Position numbers and translations under genes: made by a program. Below the pieces are notes generated by a model, which saw only the letters and a list, made by a program, of their open reading frames with translations, ran no database searches and had not been told where the DNA came from. From positions 1 to 36,736 of the forward strand of contig CALBBQ010000029.1 of assembly GCA_937926785.1 (NCBI GenBank): a stretch of DNA of 36,736 nucleotides. The letters are read 5' to 3'. Source of the DNA: an uncultured Bacteroidales bacterium. GTDB taxonomy: Bacteria > Bacteroidota > Bacteroidia > Bacteroidales > Tenuifilaceae. Below, in pieces: positions 8,149-16,487 of this stretch (position 1 is its first letter; every line of letters begins with the position of its first letter).

Positions 8149-8619
8149 ATGGAGACAATCATTTTAAAACCTGGCGACTTAGCCCCTGATTTTAATGCAA
8201 AGGATCAGGATGGTAATCCTGTAAGCCTATCCGATTTTAAGGGTAAAAAGCTGATACTTTATTTTTACCCCAAAGATAACACTCCCGGATGTACGGCAGA
8301 GGCGTGTAGCCTTCGCGATGGTTACGATGAGCTGAAAGACCTGGGCTTGGAGGTAATTGGTGTTAGCCCCGATTCAGAAAAGTCGCATAAATCATTCATC
8401 AACAAGTACGCTCTCCCCTTCCGGTTAATTGCCGACACGAACCATGCAATTGCCGAAAAATATGGTGTTTGGGGTGAAAAACGAATGTATGGCAAAACCT
8501 ACCTTGGTATTCTACGCACCACCTTTGTAATCGACGAGAAAGGGGTTATTACTCATGTGTTCAATAAGGTCGACACCAGTGAGCATGTGAAGCAAATCCT
8601 GGAAGCACTAAACAAATAA
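8149..8619 (+). CDS. bcp: thioredoxin-dependent thiol peroxidase (BCP/PrxQ peroxiredoxin)
   Basis: 156 residues, the typical BCP length. The peroxidatic Cys48 sits in TPGCTAEACSLR and the resolving Cys53 five residues later, the PrxQ/BCP arrangement. The start region LKPGDLAPDF and the FYPKDNTPGC segment are classic for the family. It reduces H2O2 and organic hydroperoxides using thioredoxin in the cytoplasm. It lies eight bases upstream of recA, so peroxide defence and DNA repair are probably co-transcribed. Confidence 0.96.
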   Translation: METIILKPGDLAPDFNAKDQDGNPVSLSDFKGKKLILYFYPKDNTPGCTAEACSLRDGYDELKDLGLEVIGVSPDSEKSHKSFINKYALPFRLIADTNHAIAEKYGVWGEKRMYGKTYLGILRTTFVIDEKGVITHVFNKVDTSEHVKQILEALNK

Positions 8620-8627
8620 ACAGATAA

Positions 8628-9650
8628 ATGGAAACACCTGAAAACAAGGAACGTAAAGAGATTAACAGGGAAAAGCTGAAGGCCCTTCAGTCCACAATCG
8701 ATAAGATAGAAAAGGATTTTGGCAAGGGGTCAATCATGCGGCTGGGCGACAAAGCCGTATCGGAAGTACAGGTTATTTCATCGGGTTCAATAGCCCTTGA
8801 TGCTGCACTTGGCGTGGGTGGCTACCCCAGAGGCCGCGTGGTGGAGATCTTTGGACCCGAATCGTCCGGTAAAACTACATTGGCCATACATGCTATAGCC
8901 GAGGCCCAGAAGCAGGGCGGCATAGCCGCCATTATCGATGCGGAACATGCCTTTGACCGAACCTACGCCGAAAAACTGGGAGTGGATGTGGAAAACCTTC
9001 TGTTTGCCCAACCCGATAACGGAGAACAGGCACTTGAAATTGCCGATAACCTAATCCGCTCCGGCTCCATCGATGTGATTGTGATCGACTCCGTGGCTGC
9101 CCTTACTCCTAAAGCTGAAATTGAGGGCGATATGGGCGATAGCAAGATGGGCCTACAAGCCAGGTTGATGTCGCAAGCACTACGTAAGCTTACCGCAACC
9201 ATCAGCAAAACAAATACCTGCTGCATTTTCATCAACCAGCTTCGCGATAAAATAGGGGTGATGTTTGGCAACCCCGAAACCACAACCGGAGGTAACGCTC
9301 TAAAGTTCTACGCTTCTGTCAGGGTTGATATCCGCAAGCTCAACCAGCTGAAGGATGGTGAGGAATCTACCGGTAACCGGGTTAGGGTAAAAATTGTGAA
9401 GAATAAGGTTGCCCCACCATTCCGCAAGGCTGAGTTTGACATCATTTTTGGCGAAGGAATCTCAAAAACCGGCGAAATTATAGACCTGGGTGTTGAAATG
9501 AACATCATCAAGAAAAGCGGATCGTGGTTCAGCTATGGCGACACAAAGCTTGGGCAAGGCAGAGATGCTGTTCGCCAACTTCTACTCGACAATCCCGAAC
9601 TTTCTGCAGAAATTGAAAGCAAAATCAGGGAAACGCTTAGGGCCCAATAG
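8628..9650 (+). CDS. recA: recombinase RecA
   Basis: 340 residues, a normal RecA length. The Walker A motif GPESSGKT is at 76-83, followed by [21 protein letters not shown] and the L2-region segment [17 protein letters not shown]. It forms ATP-dependent filaments on single-stranded DNA for homologous recombination and the SOS response. No LexA-like operator was evident upstream. It is followed by a clear terminator (9677-9701). Confidence 0.98.
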   Translation: METPENKERKEINREKLKALQSTIDKIEKDFGKGSIMRLGDKAVSEVQVISSGSIALDAALGVGGYPRGRVVEIFGPESSGKTTLAIHAIAEAQKQGGIAAIIDAEHAFDRTYAEKLGVDVENLLFAQPDNGEQALEIADNLIRSGSIDVIVIDSVAALTPKAEIEGDMGDSKMGLQARLMSQALRKLTATISKTNTCCIFINQLRDKIGVMFGNPETTTGGNALKFYASVRVDIRKLNQLKDGEESTGNRVRVKIVKNKVAPPFRKAEFDIIFGEGISKTGEIIDLGVEMNIIKKSGSWFSYGDTKLGQGRDAVRQLLLDNPELSAEIESKIRETLRAQ

Positions 9651-9676
9651 TATAGCTATAACTATTCTATACCATA

Positions 9677-9706
9677 AAGCCATTCCTTTCGGGAATGGCT
9701 TATTTC
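9677..9706 (+). terminator. terminator after recA
   Basis: A 10-bp perfect stem (9677-9686 with 9692-9701, AAGCCATTCC/GGAATGGCTT) with loop TTTCG lies 27 bases after the recA stop. The trailing tract ATTTCATT is only moderately T-rich. Confidence 0.75.
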
Positions 9707-9907
9707 ATTATTCCCCATAAACCTGGCATTTTTACCCTACCTGTAAAATCAATCCAAAAAAATTTGTACATTTATTTTTTGAAATCAAATTCGTAACCTC
9801 TGTGAATTGACCTGGCTTTTATCGGGTTATAAACAGTTAGAACCTATCATAGAGCTGTTACGAAAACAAAATATCTTAAAACACTAGTATCATAAATACT
9901 TTCAATA
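9702..9907. other. upstream region of the transglutaminase-like gene
   Basis: AT-rich DNA without a gene. A TTTG near 9761 followed by TTATTTTTTG (about 9771-9780) roughly resembles a Bacteroidota promoter but the spacing is off. If used, it gives a 5' leader of over 100 bases. No other structure was seen. Confidence 0.3.
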
Positions 9908-12574
9908 ATGAAAAAGGTCGTAGCACTCAGCTTTCTGCTCCTCGTGATGCTAAACTCCTGCGATTCCATTTTGAACTGGCACCTGATAAAGGGGCGACAA
10001 AAACGCAAGGAGGTGCACGCGCTATTTCTGGAACGCTCGAGGCTGGTTGAATCGTTCGACTCAACCATAACCAAAATCATTAAATCTGATCTTTCCACCA
10101 AAGAGCGTGAGGGCTTTGAGTTTCTTTACGCCTACATGCCGCTAAGCGACCTTGCCATGCACTCGCCCGAGTACGTGCTGAAAAATGTTCAACTCTCGCT
10201 TAAGGCCCGAAAACAGTTCAGTTGGGCACGAAAAGTACCTTCCGATATATTTTTGCATTTTGTTTTACCCTACCGTGTAAACAACGAATACACCGACGAT
10301 GCCCGAGAAGTTTTTTTTGAGGAGCTGAAGGAGAGGCTGCAGGGGCTCACCGCCTATCAGGCGGCCCTTGAGGTAAACCATTGGTGCCACGAAAAGGTTA
10401 CCTACCAATCGACCGACGAGAGAACCTGCGGGCCACTTACTGCCGTACGCTCGGCATTTGGCCGTTGCGGGGAGGAATCGACCTTTGCCGTAGCAGCCTA
10501 TCGCTCAGTGGGTATTCCCGCCAGGCAGGTATATACCCCCCGTTGGGCTCATACGGACGATAACCATGCCTGGGTTGAGGTATGGGTTGACGGCAAGTGG
10601 CAATTCCTTGGAGCGTGCGAGCCCGAGCCGGAACTCAACATGGGCTGGTTTGCCGGTCCAGCCAAGCGCGCCATGATGATCCGCACTTTTGTATTTGGCA
10701 AATACGATGGCCCCGAAGAAAAAATTAACCAGAACCGATATTTTACCGAAATCAACCTGATGCCCAACTACGCCCCCACCCGTAAGCTGAGCGTTAGAGT
10801 TTTTGACCAGAATAAGCAACCCGTTCAAGGTGCCAAAGTTGAGTTTCAGCTCTACAACTATGCCGAGTTCTACCCCATTGCCACCCTAACAACCAGCGAG
10901 AAAGGAGTTTGTGAACTCACCACCGGTATAGGCGATTTAATGGTTTGGGCACAGAAAGATAACACCTATGCTTTTTCTAAAGCCGATAGAAGTTCTAACG
11001 CCGTAGAACTAACGCTAAGCAATGATATTCCTGCCACTAACCAAATCCTTACACTTACTCCTCCCGATGAAATGCCCGTTCCCCAGGCAGACCCCGCAAA
11101 AGTTGAAGAGAACGCCAAACGACTCAAACACGAGGACGAAATCCGAAACACCTACATTTCCACCTTCATCGATTCAGCAGCAGCGGCTAACCTCGCCATG
11201 GAGAAAGGGGTCAGCATACAGGATACCAGGCAATACCTTTCCCTAAGTCGCGGGAATTGGAACGAGATTTACTCGTTCATTAAAAACCTCGACCCTAAAG
11301 ATATAACGGTGGGTATGGCGCTTCTGGGAACGCTCCGCGAAAAAGATTTTCGCGATGCTACTGCAGCAGTTCTTGCCGATCACCTCTCGAGAATTGACTC
11401 GTTCCCCGCCCTGATTGACCCAAAAGACCTGAAAACTTTCGATTCCTATGTGCTTTCGCCAAGAATTGGACGTGAACTTATAACACCTTGGCGCAGCTTC
11501 CTTCAGGATGTTTTCAGCTTTGAGGAAATCGGTTTCTTCCGCAATAATCCGCAAAACATAGCCAACTGGCTCAAAGAGTTTGTCACCCTCGACATGGAAA
11601 GCAACTACTACAGGGTACCCTTAAGTCCGGAGAGCGTTTACCGCCTCCGCATGGCCGATGAGTACTCCATGGCTGTATTCTTTGTAGCCGCTTGCCGCAG
11701 CTTTGGAATACCTGCCCGTATTGAGCCTGCAACCAAAAAACCACAGTTCCTGATAAAAGGACAATGGATAGACGCAGATCTTACCCGTAAATCCAACACT
11801 TTGCCCGACAAATCGACAAAAGGGAGGCTAATATTGATGATTGACAAGAATTCGGCAGTAACCCTTCCAAAGTACTACACCCACTTCACCATCGCTAAGT
11901 TCCAAAAAGGCAAATTCATATCGCTCGATTTGGAAGACACCCCGGCACTTGGCTCATTCCCTGCCACGCTTGAGCTGGACGAAGGTTATTACAGAATCAT
12001 CATGGCAAACCGAAGCAAATCGGGTGCGGTAACATGTTCCCTGATTCACTTTAACCTTGATCCAAATAAAACAACCAGCATAAGCCTAACCATTCCTGAG
12101 GTAAACCAGGAACTCAAAAGCTACGGGAGGTTACCGAAAGAGCTGTTTCTCCCCGATAAAGCCGGGGAAAATGCGCTAAAAATGATGACACTCGCACAGG
12201 AAAAACCTTTGCTACTGGCAGTAATCGACCCACTTGCCGAGCCCAGCCGCCATCTTTTACTCGACATGAGCAACCTTGCCAATGAACTCAACCAAACCGG
12301 TGCTAATGTTTACCTGCTGGTTGCAAAGGGCAAAATGACAGACCAGGTTGATGCAACATCGCTATTTAAAGGAAAGCCTTTTCCGCAAAAGATAGCAATA
12401 GGCCTCGATGCCAGGGGTGAAATTGTTGAGGCCATTACTCAGGCAGCAAAACAAACACAAACATCCTACCCGGTTGCCATTTTGGTTGACCGTTCAGGAG
12501 AAATCATTTACTACTCAGCCGGATATAACATCAACACCGGCACACAAATTCTGAGTATCTTAAAAAGAAAGTAA
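9908..12574 (+). CDS. transglutaminase-like domain lipoprotein with duplicated core
   Basis: 888 residues. An N-terminal lipoprotein signal (lipobox LNSC, Cys18) predicts membrane anchoring. The first transglutaminase-like core has Cys187 (GRCGEES) and His220 (DNHAWVEVW). The usual Asp position reads FLGACEPEP, so the third triad residue may be an acid there. A carboxypeptidase-regulatory-like beta domain follows (about 295-365, SVRVFDQNKQPVQGAKV). A second copy of the transglutaminase fold near 580-625 repeats VAACRSFGIPAR but has Glu585 where the catalytic Cys would be. The C-terminal part (about 765-888) resembles a thioredoxin-like fold without a CxxC. It could be a cell-envelope peptidase or amidase. 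cutC begins two bases downstream. Confidence 0.8.
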   Translation: MKKVVALSFLLLVMLNSCDSILNWHLIKGRQKRKEVHALFLERSRLVESFDSTITKIIKSDLSTKEREGFEFLYAYMPLSDLAMHSPEYVLKNVQLSLKARKQFSWARKVPSDIFLHFVLPYRVNNEYTDDAREVFFEELKERLQGLTAYQAALEVNHWCHEKVTYQSTDERTCGPLTAVRSAFGRCGEESTFAVAAYRSVGIPARQVYTPRWAHTDDNHAWVEVWVDGKWQFLGACEPEPELNMGWFAGPAKRAMMIRTFVFGKYDGPEEKINQNRYFTEINLMPNYAPTRKLSVRVFDQNKQPVQGAKVEFQLYNYAEFYPIATLTTSEKGVCELTTGIGDLMVWAQKDNTYAFSKADRSSNAVELTLSNDIPATNQILTLTPPDEMPVPQADPAKVEENAKRLKHEDEIRNTYISTFIDSAAAANLAMEKGVSIQDTRQYLSLSRGNWNEIYSFIKNLDPKDITVGMALLGTLREKDFRDATAAVLADHLSRIDSFPALIDPKDLKTFDSYVLSPRIGRELITPWRSFLQDVFSFEEIGFFRNNPQNIANWLKEFVTLDMESNYYRVPLSPESVYRLRMADEYSMAVFFVAACRSFGIPARIEPATKKPQFLIKGQWIDADLTRKSNTLPDKSTKGRLILMIDKNSAVTLPKYYTHFTIAKFQKGKFISLDLEDTPALGSFPATLELDEGYYRIIMANRSKSGAVTCSLIHFNLDPNKTTSISLTIPEVNQELKSYGRLPKELFLPDKAGENALKMMTLAQEKPLLLAVIDPLAEPSRHLLLDMSNLANELNQTGANVYLLVAKGKMTDQVDATSLFKGKPFPQKIAIGLDARGEIVEAITQAAKQTQTSYPVAILVDRSGEIIYYSAGYNINTGTQILSILKRK

Positions 12575-12576
12575 CG

Positions 12577-13320
12577 ATGTTTGTTCTTGAGGTTTGCGCC
12601 AACTCGGTTGAAAGTGCCATAAATGCTGAAAAAGGTGGCGCAAACCGGATTGAACTTTGCGAAAATCTTTTTGTTGGCGGAACAACCCCATCGTTCGGCT
12701 GCATTGCGGAAACCATTAGCAGGTTAAACATCCCTGTTAATGTTCTGATCAGACCACGACCTGGCGACTTTGTTTACTCCGATCTTGAGTTCAGTCAAAT
12801 GCTCAGGGATATTGAGGTTTCCAAAAAAATTGGGGTAAGTGGTATTGTGTGTGGCATTCTTTTACCAAACGGAGAAATAGACATCACCCGCACAACTGAG
12901 CTGGTAAAAGCTGCGCAACCGTTAACCTTTACCTTTCATAGGGCCTTCGATCTTATCCCAAACCCCTTTATCGGGCTCAACCAGCTAATAGAATGTGGAT
13001 GTAGCCACCTACTCACATCGGGTCAGAAAAACAAAGCATCAGAGGGTTTACAACTCTTAAGCCAGCTGGTTAAACACGCCAATGGTAGGATTAAAATCAT
13101 TGCAGGTGGTGGGGTCAACTCCAGTAACATAATAGATTTGGCCGAATGCGGAGTGAACGAATTCCATTTGAGCGGCAGCGAGCTTGTTGCCCGGTACAAC
13201 CTAAACCATACGGGTGTATCGTTCACCTCGACCATTCTACCCGAAAATACAGTTCAGTTAACCAACGCAGGCTCTGTTGCTAAAACCTTAGCGAAACTCA
13301 AAAGTTATTTTTCAAAATAA
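12577..13320 (+). CDS. cutC: CutC-family protein
   Basis: 247 residues, the normal CutC length, with a TIM-barrel fold. Family signatures are visible: LEVCANSVESAINAEKGGA, ANRIELCENL, IRPRPGDFVYS, FHRAFD and the closing GGGVNSSNI and EFHLSG. CutC has been linked to copper tolerance in E. coli, though its biochemical activity is unsettled. Its start is two bases after the transglutaminase-like gene. A VIT1-type metal transporter gene follows about 14 bases later, which fits a metal-handling context. Confidence 0.95.
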   Translation: MFVLEVCANSVESAINAEKGGANRIELCENLFVGGTTPSFGCIAETISRLNIPVNVLIRPRPGDFVYSDLEFSQMLRDIEVSKKIGVSGIVCGILLPNGEIDITRTTELVKAAQPLTFTFHRAFDLIPNPFIGLNQLIECGCSHLLTSGQKNKASEGLQLLSQLVKHANGRIKIIAGGGVNSSNIIDLAECGVNEFHLSGSELVARYNLNHTGVSFTSTILPENTVQLTNAGSVAKTLAKLKSYFSK

Positions 13321-13334
13321 AATTGATTTCACCT

Positions 13335-14207
13335 ATGACCCGTGAGGAACTGGCAAGCTACGCCAAAACATTTCAGAGAGAGGAAATAACCGGTTACACC
13401 GTATATAAGAAACTTGTAAAAGTAACCAAAGACAAACAGAACAAATCCATTCTTTCCAAAATTGCAGGGGAGGAGCTCAAGCATTACAACGCGTTTAAGC
13501 AGATTTCGGGAGTTGATGTTCCACCCCACAAGCCCTCAATTTGGTTGTTTGTCCTCTGCGGAAGGGTTCTCGGATTAACCTTTGCCCTAAAACTGATGGA
13601 GCTTCAGGAGGAAAGAATTCAAAAGATTTACGAAAGAATTATCCCGTACATGCCTGAGCTGGAAGCCGTAAAAAAATCTGAAGAGGAGCATGAAGAGCAG
13701 CTTATCGGGATGATTCAGGAAGAAAGGTTGGAGTATGCCGGTTCCATGGTACTGGGGCTAAACGATGCGTTGGTGGAGCTCACAGGAGCCCTTGCGGGCT
13801 TTAGCCTGGCCATGCAAAACACCCGACTCGTTGCCGTTGCAGGGCTCATTACGGGAATAGCTGCTTCGCTATCGATGGCTGCTTCGCAGTACCTATCCGT
13901 AAAAACCGAAAACGATGGCCGGCAAGCGGGAAAATCTGCACTTTACACCGGGGTAGCCTACATTCTTACCGTTTCAGCGCTTATTGCGCCATTCCTGGTT
14001 CTCTCAAGCTACAAGATTGCCCTTGCCATAACCATACTACTGGCAATACTCATAATATTTGCCTTTAACTTTTACATCTCTGTTGCCAAAAGCCTAAACT
14101 TTAAGCGTAGGTTTCTGGAAATGGTAATCATTAGTTTAGGGGTATCGGTTCTCACCTTTGCAATTGGAGTTCTGGTCCGAAACTATTTAGGAATCCCTAT
14201 TGATTAG
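13335..14207 (+). CDS. ferritin-like/VIT1 family iron-manganese transporter fusion
   Basis: 290 residues from the ATG at 13335; an in-frame TTG at 13323 is less likely. The N-terminal part (about 1-135) is a rubrerythrin-type ferritin-like domain with spaced acidic/His motifs: REEITGYTVYKK, GEELKHYNAFK and EEEHEEQLIGMI. The C-terminal part is a CCC1/VIT1 domain of about five membrane helices (GSMVLGLNDALVELTGALAGF, ITGIAASLSMAASQYLS). This is the architecture of MbfA-like iron exporters, in which the ferritin-like domain senses or binds Fe2+/Mn2+ and the membrane part moves it out of the cytoplasm. It is probably in the same transcript as cutC. Confidence 0.9.
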   Translation: MTREELASYAKTFQREEITGYTVYKKLVKVTKDKQNKSILSKIAGEELKHYNAFKQISGVDVPPHKPSIWLFVLCGRVLGLTFALKLMELQEERIQKIYERIIPYMPELEAVKKSEEEHEEQLIGMIQEERLEYAGSMVLGLNDALVELTGALAGFSLAMQNTRLVAVAGLITGIAASLSMAASQYLSVKTENDGRQAGKSALYTGVAYILTVSALIAPFLVLSSYKIALAITILLAILIIFAFNFYISVAKSLNFKRRFLEMVIISLGVSVLTFAIGVLVRNYLGIPID

Positions 14208-14254
14208 CTCATTACTTCTATGTAAACCAGATAATCAACTCAACTTACAAAGCT

Positions 14255-14770
14255 ATGGAACTGAAAACTTATAGGTATATCTCCCCCTACGAGCTGAACG
14301 AGAATATTTTTGATGCACTGAACAACCAGTGGATGCTTATACTTGCCGGAAGCAGGGAGAAGCACAACAGCATGACTGCCTCTTGGGGTGGCTTCGGAAT
14401 TTTGTGGAACAAGCCGGTTGCATTCATTTTCATCAGACCCCAGCGCTACACCTTGGAATTTGTAGAACAAAACGAATTCTTTACATTGAATTTTTTTGAC
14501 GAAAAATGGCGTTCGACCTTGGAACTATGCGGCAGCAAATCGGGCAGAGATATTGATAAAACAAAAGCCGCAGGCTTGAGCATAACCGACTCCATTAACG
14601 GCATTGCCTTTCAGGAATCCCGGATGGTTATCGAGTGCCGAAAACTCTATGCCGATGAGCTGAAAGCTGAAAACTTTTACGACAAAAAGTTGATTAGCGA
14701 CCACTATCCCCGCAGCGACTTCCACAAGCTTTTCATAGCCGAAATCACATCGGTTTACCAGGAGGTATAG
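14255..14770 (+). CDS. flavin reductase-like (FMN-binding split barrel) protein
   Basis: 171 residues with a flavin-reductase-like split-barrel pattern: NNQWMLILAGSREKHNSMTASWGGFGILW, then PVAFIFIRPQRYTLEFVEQNEFFTLNFF. The HNSMTASW segment and the RPQRYT segment normally contact FMN. It resembles flavoredoxins of anaerobes, which reduce or carry FMN in electron transfer. The substrate cannot be determined. It is convergent with the hslR-like gene, six bases apart. Confidence 0.87.
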   Translation: MELKTYRYISPYELNENIFDALNNQWMLILAGSREKHNSMTASWGGFGILWNKPVAFIFIRPQRYTLEFVEQNEFFTLNFFDEKWRSTLELCGSKSGRDIDKTKAAGLSITDSINGIAFQESRMVIECRKLYADELKAENFYDKKLISDHYPRSDFHKLFIAEITSVYQEV

Positions 14771-14776
14771 CTTCTG

Positions 14777-15196
14777 CTAATCTTCGTCAGAATCAAAGCT
14801 ATCCCAGTCAAAAGCATCAAACCCGGCATCGAGCAGCTCATCAATTTCGCGTCGCTCCTTTTTGGTAGGTCGGCCTGTACCGCGGTCGCGGTACAAATTG
14901 AAAGCCATGAACGATGGATCGAGTTTTTGCAGCTCCTCTGCTGGTGTCAGGTTTTCCAGATAGTTCTCCAGAAGCTTTGCCCCAACTCTGCTTTTTGGGA
15001 TATCTTTAACCTTAAAGGTATAGGTAACGGGTGGTTTACGAACGGTAAGGGTATCGCCCTGATGAATATCGTTTGATGGCTTTAGCACTATCCCATTCCG
15101 CATCACACGGCCCTTGTTACAGTACTCCGTGGCTAATGTCCGGGTTTTAAAGACCCGAACAAACCAAAGCCACTTGTCCACCCGGATTGATGCCAT
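14777..15196 (-). CDS. hslR: S4-domain RNA-binding protein, Hsp15-like
   Basis: 139 residues. An S4 RNA-binding domain at about 1-65 has the motif VDKWLWFVRVFKTRTLATEYCNKG and the RMRNG...VKPS pattern. A basic middle and a strongly acidic C-terminus (DAFDWDSFDSDED) follow. E. coli Hsp15 (HslR) binds the stalled 50S subunit with nascent peptidyl-tRNA. The position directly after pth (one base gap), a peptidyl-tRNA rescue enzyme, supports a ribosome-rescue role. Confidence 0.9.
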   Translation of the reverse strand: MASIRVDKWLWFVRVFKTRTLATEYCNKGRVMRNGIVLKPSNDIHQGDTLTVRKPPVTYTFKVKDIPKSRVGAKLLENYLENLTPAEELQKLDPSFMAFNLYRDRGTGRPTKKERREIDELLDAGFDAFDWDSFDSDED

Positions 15197-15197
15197 G

Positions 15198-15761
15198 CTA
15201 GCGGTTATTATAGAGGTTCATTGCTCGCTCCACCCCAACGGTGCCAAAAGCGAGGACGGCCTCACCGGCAAGGGCAATCCTTTCGGGCAAGGCTTTCAGC
15301 TCGTCATCGGTCCATTCGCCCAGCACAAAATCTACCTGGCGACCACGGCTAAAACCATTCCCAATACCAAATCGCAGGCGGGCGTATTCTTGTGTACCAA
15401 GCACTTCGTTTATATTTTTCAAGCCGTTGTGGCCGCCATCGCTGCCCCTGGGGCGCAACCTTATGGTTCCCAGCGGCAAGGCAATATCGTCAACCACCAC
15501 CAAAAGGTTCTCCAGCGCGATGGACTCCTTTTGCAACCAGTAGTTTACGGCTTTCCCACTCAGGTTCATATAGGTAGATGGCTTAAGCAGCACAAATGTT
15601 CTCCCCTTATGCTTCAGCTGAGCAACAAAACCATAACGGGAATCCGTAAAAGTAATGTTGGACGCCTTTGCCAGAGCGTCCAACACCATAAATCCTGCAT
15701 TATGTCGGGTATTGGAGTACTCAGAGCCAATATTCCCCAACCCGGTAATTAGGTACTTCAA
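15198..15761 (-). CDS. pth: peptidyl-tRNA hydrolase
   Basis: 187 residues, the usual Pth length. The N-terminal ITGLGNIG motif, catalytic His20 in NTRHNAGF, VVDDIALPLGTIRLR and GSDGGHNGLKNI are all diagnostic. It cleaves peptidyl-tRNA released by abortive translation. It starts ten bases after rplY and is one base from the S4-domain gene, forming a ribosome-linked operon. Confidence 0.97.
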   Translation of the reverse strand: MKYLITGLGNIGSEYSNTRHNAGFMVLDALAKASNITFTDSRYGFVAQLKHKGRTFVLLKPSTYMNLSGKAVNYWLQKESIALENLLVVVDDIALPLGTIRLRPRGSDGGHNGLKNINEVLGTQEYARLRFGIGNGFSRGRQVDFVLGEWTDDELKALPERIALAGEAVLAFGTVGVERAMNLYNNR

Positions 15762-15771
15762 CTTGCATTAA

Positions 15772-16350
15772 CTATTTAGCAGGTTCCTGCTGAACAGCTT
15801 CGCGGGCTGCACGGGTAGTCTTGATAGTTACCAGCACCAGGCTCTTGGCTTCAGCAATGGTGTAGCCATCAAAACTCAGATCGCCTACCATGATACTCTT
15901 GCCAATGCCCAGACTGGTCACATCGATATTGATGGTTTCCGGCATGTTTTTAACCAAACCGTTCACCCTTACCTTGCGAACCACCTGCAGCAGCTTACCC
16001 CCTTGCTTAACACCCTCAGCCTGACCGGTGATAACAATAGGTAAAGCAACAGTTACGGGTTTCTTATCGTCAACTTTTAAGAAATCAACATGTAAAATCT
16101 TGTCGGTAACCGGATGAAACTGAACCTCTTTCAGTATTACATCCATGTTTTTACCGTCAACACTTAGCTTGATGAGGTAAACATCGGGAGTGTAGATTAC
16201 CTTTTTTAGCTCCCTCTCGCTAAGCGAGATCATGGTATTCTCTCCACCACCGTAAACAATACCCGGAACTAGTTCCGATTTACGATCCATTTTGGCAGCT
16301 TTTTTACCGGTAGTTGTCCTTAAAGCTGCAGATAATTCAATAGTTTTCAT
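15772..16350 (-). CDS. rplY: 50S ribosomal protein L25/general stress protein Ctc
   Basis: 192 residues, so the long (CTC-type) form with an N-terminal 5S-rRNA-binding L25 domain and a C-terminal TL5-like beta domain. MKTIELSAALRTTTGKKAAK opens the protein, and FHPVTDKILHVDFLKVD is characteristic. It binds 5S rRNA in the large subunit. A promoter with both a -33 TTG and a -7 box lies upstream, leaving a leader of about 100 bases with a nested hairpin. Confidence 0.96.
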   Translation of the reverse strand: MKTIELSAALRTTTGKKAAKMDRKSELVPGIVYGGGENTMISLSERELKKVIYTPDVYLIKLSVDGKNMDVILKEVQFHPVTDKILHVDFLKVDDKKPVTVALPIVITGQAEGVKQGGKLLQVVRKVRVNGLVKNMPETINIDVTSLGIGKSIMVGDLSFDGYTIAEAKSLVLVTIKTTRAAREAVQQEPAK

Positions 16351-16380
16351 CAGTAATTTGTTTGTTAGTTTGTTACCACA

Positions 16381-16432
16381 GGTACTACTCAGGGCTAGCC
16401 CCTCATCTCAAAAATTAGCCCCCCATCGTACC
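16381..16432 (-). promoter_or_regulatory. nested hairpin in the rplY leader
   Basis: On the predicted minus-strand leader, GGTAC (16432-16428) can pair with GTACC (16385-16381), enclosing GGGCTA (16421-16416) that can pair with TAGCCC (16397-16392). CCCTCA/TGAGGG pairing is a competing possibility. The structure ends about 30 bases before the rplY start. It could be an L25 autoregulatory leader or part of the prs terminator region. This was judged by eye only. Confidence 0.4.
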
Positions 16433-16455
16433 ATTATCTTGAGGGAAACGGGCTG

Positions 16456-16486
16456 CAAAAATAACAAACCCAAAGCTAATTGCCAA
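16456..16486 (-). promoter_or_regulatory. promoter for rplY-pth-hslR
   Basis: On the minus strand TTG (16486-16484) is followed after 20 bases by TATTTTTG (16463-16456). This is the best-spaced Bacteroidota promoter in the window. The -33 part lies two bases from the prs stop codon. Confidence 0.6.
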
Positions 16487-16487
16487 A

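Noticed and set aside
11022..11246. Plus-strand alternate-frame ORF inside the transglutaminase-like gene
   Set aside because: It overlaps a well-supported gene with recognisable domains; a frame shadow.
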